IMG/VR virus record: IMGVR_UViG_3300007734_000512
Span: 1 to 25,569 of that record
Length of the DNA: 25,569 bases
Direction: 5' to 3' (one strand)
Source of the DNA: a virus
Shown: piece after piece, positions 22,381 through 25,569 of the stretch
Layout: the number at the start of each line of letters is the position of its first letter
How positions within the stretch are numbered: the stretch's first letter is position 1
The notes under the pieces: model-generated
The model's database searches: none
What the model was told of the DNA's origin: nothing
The model's input: the letters and a program-made list of their open reading frames with translations, nothing else
Program-made: the position numbers and the translations under genes

Positions 22381-23430
22381 ATGGCCGCGAAACCCCTAGC
22401 CCTCTCGGTGATGCGCGAGACGCTCGATGCCTACGAACGGCACCAGCGGTCGCGCCAGAACGCGGCGGCCGAACTTGGGCTGTCGGTGCCGACCTTCGAG
22501 AGCCGTCTCAAAGCCGCGCGCGTGGCCGAGCAGCTCGGGCGTCTCGCGCCGAAACCGTTCGATATTCCAGAATTACCGAACACTCACATCGACATCGACG
22601 AGCTGATCGCGCAGCGGTTGAAGAAGTTTTCGCAGAAGGCCACCGCGAAGGATGCGCGCAAGCTGATCCCGGTGCGCATCAAAGAGACCGGACCGTTCGG
22701 CGTGGCCATCTTCGGCGACCCGCACGTCGATGACGACGGCACCGACCTGCGCACGCTGAAGGCCCATCTCGACATCGTCGCGCGCACACCGGGGCTCGTC
22801 TGTGGCCAGATTGGCGACGTGAACAACAACTGGGACGGCCGATTGATGAAGCTCTGGGCCGAGCAGTCGACCAGCGCCGACGAGGCGTGGGGGCTGGCTG
22901 AATGGTTCCTGCGCAGCGTCACCTGGCTGTTCTGGGTGAAGGGCAACCACGACGCCTGGAGCCAGTCGCGCGACCCGATCCAGCGGCTGGCCCAAGAACT
23001 CGACGTGCTCTACGACAATCAGGTGCGCATCGCGCTGACCACACCGAAGGGCCGAGAGATTCGCCTCAACGCGCGGCACGACTTCCGTGGGCACTCGATG
23101 TGGAACTCGGCGCACGGCGTGTCCAAGGCGGCGCAAATGGGCTGGCGTGACCACGTTCTCGTGTGCGGCCACACGCACCAGAGCGGCTACCAGCACCTGC
23201 GCGACCCCATGACGCGCCTGATCTCGCACGCGATCCGCGTGGGCTCCTACAAGACGTTCGACCGCTACGCCGACCAGCTCGGGCTACCTGACCAGACGGT
23301 TACGGTGTGCCCGGTGATCGTGTTCCAGCCGCGCTACGGTGACGATGACCCGCGGCTGATCACCGTGTTCAACGACCCGGAGGTCGGCGCCGACTTCCTG
23401 ACGTTTCTGCGGAAGAAGAAGGCAGCCTGA
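22381..23430 (+). CDS. Calcineurin-like metallophosphoesterase with N-terminal HTH
   Basis: 349 residues. A helix-turn-helix-like start (residues ~15-50, 'NAAAELGLSVPTFESRLK') is followed by the five metal motifs of the family: GDPHVD (112-117), GD..NN (145-149), GNHD (188-191), an Asn/His segment (230-238, with H233 and H238) and GHTH (263-266). These bind two metal ions and hydrolyse phosphoesters. Related phage proteins include lambda phosphatase-like enzymes, but an HTH with a phosphoesterase suggests action on DNA or on a protein bound to DNA; that is inference. It ends where the next gene begins (TGATG). Confidence 0.8.
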   Translation: MAAKPLALSVMRETLDAYERHQRSRQNAAAELGLSVPTFESRLKAARVAEQLGRLAPKPFDIPELPNTHIDIDELIAQRLKKFSQKATAKDARKLIPVRIKETGPFGVAIFGDPHVDDDGTDLRTLKAHLDIVARTPGLVCGQIGDVNNNWDGRLMKLWAEQSTSADEAWGLAEWFLRSVTWLFWVKGNHDAWSQSRDPIQRLAQELDVLYDNQVRIALTTPKGREIRLNARHDFRGHSMWNSAHGVSKAAQMGWRDHVLVCGHTHQSGYQHLRDPMTRLISHAIRVGSYKTFDRYADQLGLPDQTVTVCPVIVFQPRYGDDDPRLITVFNDPEVGADFLTFLRKKKAA

Positions 23431-23819
23431 TGCCGGCCGTCGTGCGCTTCCAAGTCTCGCGCGGAGAAGGGGACTGTGCCCTGGTGGCGCTGTCGATCTA
23501 CCTGCAGGTCGGCTATGAGGACGTGCTGTCGGAGGCCGTGCGCGTCACCGGCGCCGAGCGGCCGCACAATCGCGGACTGCACACGCGCGAGATCCGGCGC
23601 ATCGCCAAGCGGCTCGGCACGACGCTCACGCTGCACCGGTCGTTCGACCCTGACGAGGACGAAGGCATCGTGGGCTTCCTGCGCGACAGGGACAGGACCG
23701 GCCACGTCGCGTTCTGTAAGCGTGGGCTCGTGTGGGACATGGACGGGACCATCTGGGAGCTCGACGCGTATCTGGAGGCGACCGGCTACCGGGCCGTATC
23801 GCTGCTGGTGGCCGCGTGA
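23430..23819 (+). CDS. Papain/C39-fold cysteine-peptidase-like protein
   Basis: 129 residues, TGATG-coupled to the phosphoesterase. 'GEGDCALVALSIYL' (Cys16 at the start of a helix), His92 in 'GHVAFCKRG' and Asp103/Asp105 in 'VWDMDGTIWE' give a possible C-H-D triad of the papain-like (C39) fold, in which Cys precedes a helix and His starts a beta-strand. It could process a viral or host protein. It may instead be an inactive homologue. No leader or ABC part is present, so it is not a bacteriocin exporter. Confidence 0.5.
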   Translation: MPAVVRFQVSRGEGDCALVALSIYLQVGYEDVLSEAVRVTGAERPHNRGLHTREIRRIAKRLGTTLTLHRSFDPDEDEGIVGFLRDRDRTGHVAFCKRGLVWDMDGTIWELDAYLEATGYRAVSLLVAA

Positions 23820-23965
23820 GTCCGCGCGTGTTCCCGCTGCTCGTGGGCGTGCTCGAGGGCTGCGCGGCGGTGGTCTATGCGCTGAACCGGCAGTGGTGGC
23901 TGGCACTAGCCTGGGCGTGCTACGCGCTCGCCTGTGTCGGCCTGGCGATGAGCGGAGGAGAGTGA
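23816..23965 (+). CDS. Two-span small membrane protein
   Basis: 49 residues from GTG at 23816 (GTGA overlap). Two hydrophobic spans ('VFPLLVGVLEGCAAVVYAL' and 'WWLALAWACYALACVGLAM') are joined by a short basic/polar loop (NRQ). Its stop overlaps the next ATG. It might act as a small holin-type or accessory membrane protein; location between the peptidase-like and kinase genes gives no clue. Confidence 0.5.
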   Translation: MSPRVFPLLVGVLEGCAAVVYALNRQWWLALAWACYALACVGLAMSGGE

Positions 23966-24507
23966 TGGCCGAGTTTCAGCCCATTCAGGGCGTGACGGTG
24001 ATCGGCGTCGGCTACCGCGCGGAAAGCGGCAAGTCGACCGTCGCCAAGCGGTGGATGCGGACGCACGGCGCCGAGCGTTTCGAGTTGAGCACGTACGTGG
24101 CTACGGTCGCCCGGGTGCACTACGGGATGCGCGAGCGCGACGTTGAGCGACTGATCGCCACGGGTGAAGGGCTGCGCCGCATCGACCCGCAGACGTGGAC
24201 CCGCTGCGCCTACTACGACATCCAGGACAAGCGGCCCGAGATTGCGGTGATCCCGAACGTCAGGACGCGCGACGAGGTGGCGCTGGTGCGGGCGATGGGC
24301 GGCGTGCTGGTGCGCACACGGCGGCTCACGGCCGATGGTCGGCTCTACTTGTCGCCCTCGCGCGACCCGAACGGCAGGCTCGAGTGCGGCCTCGACCACT
24401 ATCAGGACTGGGACCACTACATCGACGCCTCAACCGTCGAGCACCTGGTGGCGCAGGCCGACGACGTGCTCGCGCGGATTGTCGGACGCCATCATGCCGC
24501 CGCGTGA
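23965..24507 (+). CDS. Deoxynucleoside-monophosphate-kinase-like protein
   Basis: 180 residues, GGAGGAG ribosome-binding site (23954-23960) and TGATG overlap. An N-terminal P-loop ('GVGYRAESGKST', Lys at 23) is followed by 'RIDPQTWTRCAYYDIQ' and 'IAVIPNVRTRDEVALVRAMG'. This last matches the phage dNMP kinase (T4 gp1-like) pattern, in which a segment like 'vi-DvRf-nE----k--Gg' follows the Walker B strand. It would phosphorylate dNMPs for phage DNA synthesis. The P-loop has five residues between the Gly and GK instead of four. Late, isolated placement is slightly odd for a nucleotide gene. Confidence 0.65.
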   Translation: MAEFQPIQGVTVIGVGYRAESGKSTVAKRWMRTHGAERFELSTYVATVARVHYGMRERDVERLIATGEGLRRIDPQTWTRCAYYDIQDKRPEIAVIPNVRTRDEVALVRAMGGVLVRTRRLTADGRLYLSPSRDPNGRLECGLDHYQDWDHYIDASTVEHLVAQADDVLARIVGRHHAAA

Positions 24508-24667
24508 GGTGCCATCCTATGCGCTGCGACGGACCCGGATGTACTGCCCGGTGTGTCGGAAAGTTGGCACGGTGACACGCGCAGCGGATCTTGACCCGGT
24601 GCCGTGCCCGCGCTGCGCGGCGCCGCTGCTGGAATCTGACGGGCACGAGTCCGATGCCGCCGCGTGA
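24494..24667 (+). CDS. Small zinc-ribbon protein
   Basis: 57 residues, starting inside the 3' end of the kinase gene (14-base overlap). 'MYCPVCRKVGTVTR' and 'VPCPRCAAPLL' place two CPxC knuckles as in a rubredoxin-like zinc ribbon. An internal ATG at 24539 would give a shorter protein beginning at the first knuckle. Its start region is a 19-base repeat shared with the next gene. Confidence 0.5.
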   Translation: MPPREVPSYALRRTRMYCPVCRKVGTVTRAADLDPVPCPRCAAPLLESDGHESDAAA

Positions 24668-24672
24668 GGTGC
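24494..24672 (+). repeat. 19-base direct repeat at two consecutive start/stop junctions
   Basis: ATGCCGCCGCGTGAGGTGC is present at 24494-24512 and again at 24654-24672. In both places it encodes the last residues and stop of one gene (Ala-Ala then TGA) and, in another frame, the first residues (MPPREV) of the next. Confidence 0.9.
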
Positions 24673-24860
24673 ACACCATCTGGTGCCGCCACTGCCGCAT
24701 GGGCTTTGCGTTGGCGAAACCGTGGCCGCCAGCGTGCCCGAACGCGGAGTGTGCACAGCGGGCCGACTGGGCTGAAGAGTCGCCAGAGCCGCGCGCGGCC
24801 TACAATCTGACAGCCAACGACCGGCGGTTGCTGCGCAGTTTCAAGATCGACCCGGAATAG
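24654..24860 (+). CDS. Small zinc-finger-like protein
   Basis: 68 residues, starting inside the end of the previous gene. It has the same MPPREV beginning. 'WCRHCRMGFAL' and 'ACPNAECAQRA' offer Cys-x2-Cys and Cys-x3-Cys ligands. The C-terminal part is 'YNLTANDRRLLRSFKI'. Its stop abuts the stop of the - strand gene beginning at 25181. It could bind nucleic acid or be a small regulator. Confidence 0.5.
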   Translation: MPPREVHTIWCRHCRMGFALAKPWPPACPNAECAQRADWAEESPEPRAAYNLTANDRRLLRSFKIDPE

Positions 24861-25181
24861 TCAGTGGCGGTTGTAGTGGCCACAACCCCAGCGGGCGCGA
24901 ATCCCGTCTGCCGCAGCGGTGAGCATCGCACGCCGCATCGGATCGTGTCGGGCCACCTCCAGCATCGCACCGGCGAGCTCGTCGAGCTCTTCGATGACAT
25001 AGTCGATGCGGCGGTGCAGTTCTGCCGTAAATGGCTCTGGAGCCCTTTCTATGGTGTCTGCGATCTCCTGCTCAAGTGCGAGCAGTTTGCGCACTAGATC
25101 GGGTGTGTAGGTGATGGGTTGCTTCGTGCATTCCGAAAGGACGTATGCGGCGTTCTTAATGATCTCTTCGATGCTTTGCAT
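24861..25181 (-). CDS. Hypothetical helical protein, convergent to the late operon
   Basis: 106 residues from the ATG at 25179-25181 (- strand); the open frame upstream of it looks non-coding. Almost all helical: 'SIEEIIKNAAYVLSECTK', 'PDLVRKLLALEQEIADTIER' and 'RRIDYVIEELDELAGAMLEVAR'. Ends 'WGCGHYNRH'. It is the only non-endonuclease gene clearly on the - strand. It lies next to a putative attachment site and operator-like repeats, so an early or lysogeny-related role is conceivable. No recognised domain; no good ribosome-binding site. Confidence 0.45.
   Translation of the reverse strand: MQSIEEIIKNAAYVLSECTKQPITYTPDLVRKLLALEQEIADTIERAPEPFTAELHRRIDYVIEELDELAGAMLEVARHDPMRRAMLTAAADGIRARWGCGHYNRH
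24865..24890. terminator. Possible hairpin at the convergent gene ends
   Basis: GGTTGT (24869-24874) pairs with ACAACC (24882-24887) with a 7-base loop. TGG (24865-24867) and CCA (24888-24890) extend it past a bulge. It lies within the end of the - strand gene. No T-run on either strand, so termination is doubtful. Confidence 0.25.
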
Positions 25182-25243
25182 GGGCGGGAGTGTATGCCCG
25201 GTTTTCGGAGCCGACGCGACAGACGTACACCCGTGAACAGCGG

Positions 25244-25260
25244 TGACACTGGATGACACT
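25244..25260. promoter_or_regulatory. Operator-like repeat, one helical turn apart
   Basis: TGACACT at 25244-25250 and 25254-25260, spaced 10 bases start to start, lies about 65 bases upstream of the - strand gene. Such spacing suits two protein subunits on the same DNA face. Chance cannot be excluded. Confidence 0.35.
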
Positions 25261-25372
25261 CCATGCGTCTCGTGTTTGCGCTTGACAGCATGTCCCGCTG
25301 ACCGGCTGGGACTCCCACGCGCCCCGAGTGAAGCCGGGGACGCCCCGTGTGGAAGGCGGTCAGCGGGGCTAC

Positions 25373-25395
25373 GCTGGCACCATCGGCTGGCACCA
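25373..25395. repeat. 10-base direct repeat near the tRNA segment
   Basis: GCTGGCACCA at 25373-25382 and 25386-25395 (13-base period), 45-70 bases ahead of the tRNA segment. Direct repeats of this size next to a phage attachment core often act as integrase arm or excisionase sites; here this is inference. The rest of 25182-25440 shows no gene. Confidence 0.5.
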
Positions 25396-25439
25396 GTCGA
25401 TTTATTCAATGATTTATCTAGGGCGCGTGTTTTCTGGCC

Positions 25440-25489
<50 letters not shown>

Positions 25490-25499
25490 ACCTTTCCTA

Positions 25500-25555
25500 G
25501 CGAATTCCCACACATTCGCGATCGTTTCGCTTCGCACTGGCTTTCGGGCCAGTGC
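25500..25555. other. Two hairpins downstream of the tRNA segment
   Basis: GCGAAT (25500-25505) pairs with ATTCGC (25514-25519). GCACTGGC (25534-25541) pairs perfectly with GCCAGTGC (25548-25555) around TTTCGG. No T-run follows, so they are not intrinsic terminators. They may be the terminator region of the host tRNA or part of the integration site. Confidence 0.4.
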
Positions 25556-25569
25556 AGCAAAATCCAGCC

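Noticed and set aside
25282-25310. TTGACA at 25282-25287 as a promoter
   Set aside because: No -10-like hexamer at 16-18 bases (next hexamer GCTGGG), and no + strand gene downstream.
25534-25555. Intrinsic terminator
   Set aside because: The stem is perfect but no T-run follows on either strand.

Overview
The window reads as part of a tailed bacteriophage or prophage of the short-tailed (podovirus-like) type. It comes from a high-GC bacterial host that I cannot name from sequence alone. Support for this: a Mu gpT-type/HK97-like major capsid protein; a long string of virion genes without a tape-measure gene or tail-tube/sheath genes; a head-tail adaptor-like protein followed by a nozzle-like protein; three large low-complexity proteins that look like internal or ejection proteins; and a lysis cassette. 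Almost all genes lie on the + strand, packed with ATGA, GTGA or TAATG stop/start overlaps, so it is probably one long late transcript. Terminase, portal, integrase and replication genes are not here and must lie outside the window.

Layout. 1-1506: a 5'-truncated CMP-sialate-synthetase-like cytidylyltransferase and an overlapping glycosyltransferase-like protein. 1507-1885: the largest gene-free gap among the + strand genes, with a candidate promoter and three imperfect repeats. 1886-8408: decoration-like protein, major capsid protein, a strong hairpin, small structural proteins, a 775-residue repeat protein (fibre-like) and a DNRLRE-like beta-sandwich protein. 8405-11694: adaptor-like protein, zinc-ribbon peptide, low-complexity protein and nozzle-like protein. 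11669-12310 (-): an HNH homing endonuclease. 12328-14162: fibre-like and short structural proteins and a Rossmann-like protein. 14167-18862: putative internal virion proteins. 18825-20589: lysis region with small membrane proteins and a SleB-type hydrolase, interrupted by a second homing endonuclease (-). 20600-22373: a lipoprotein with a glycoside-hydrolase-like domain and two small membrane peptides. 22381-24860: metallophosphoesterase, papain/C39-like protein, small membrane protein, dNMP-kinase-like protein and two zinc-ribbon proteins. 24861-25181 (-): a convergent unknown gene. 25182-25569: non-coding, with repeats and the 3' half of an initiator tRNA (fMet), most likely an attachment site.

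The most striking observation concerns the second homing endonuclease. It sits inside the 3' part of the cell-wall hydrolase gene. The intact hydrolase in front of it ends in a C-terminus that partly overlaps the endonuclease gene on the opposite strand. Just beyond the endonuclease lies an orphan reading frame that is a second, diverged copy of the same 34-residue hydrolase C-terminus. The simplest reading is a mobile cassette that carries a replacement 3' end for its target gene: it keeps the essential lysis gene functional while changing the DNA at the insertion site. The first homing endonuclease has the same geometry and a much shorter possible remnant.
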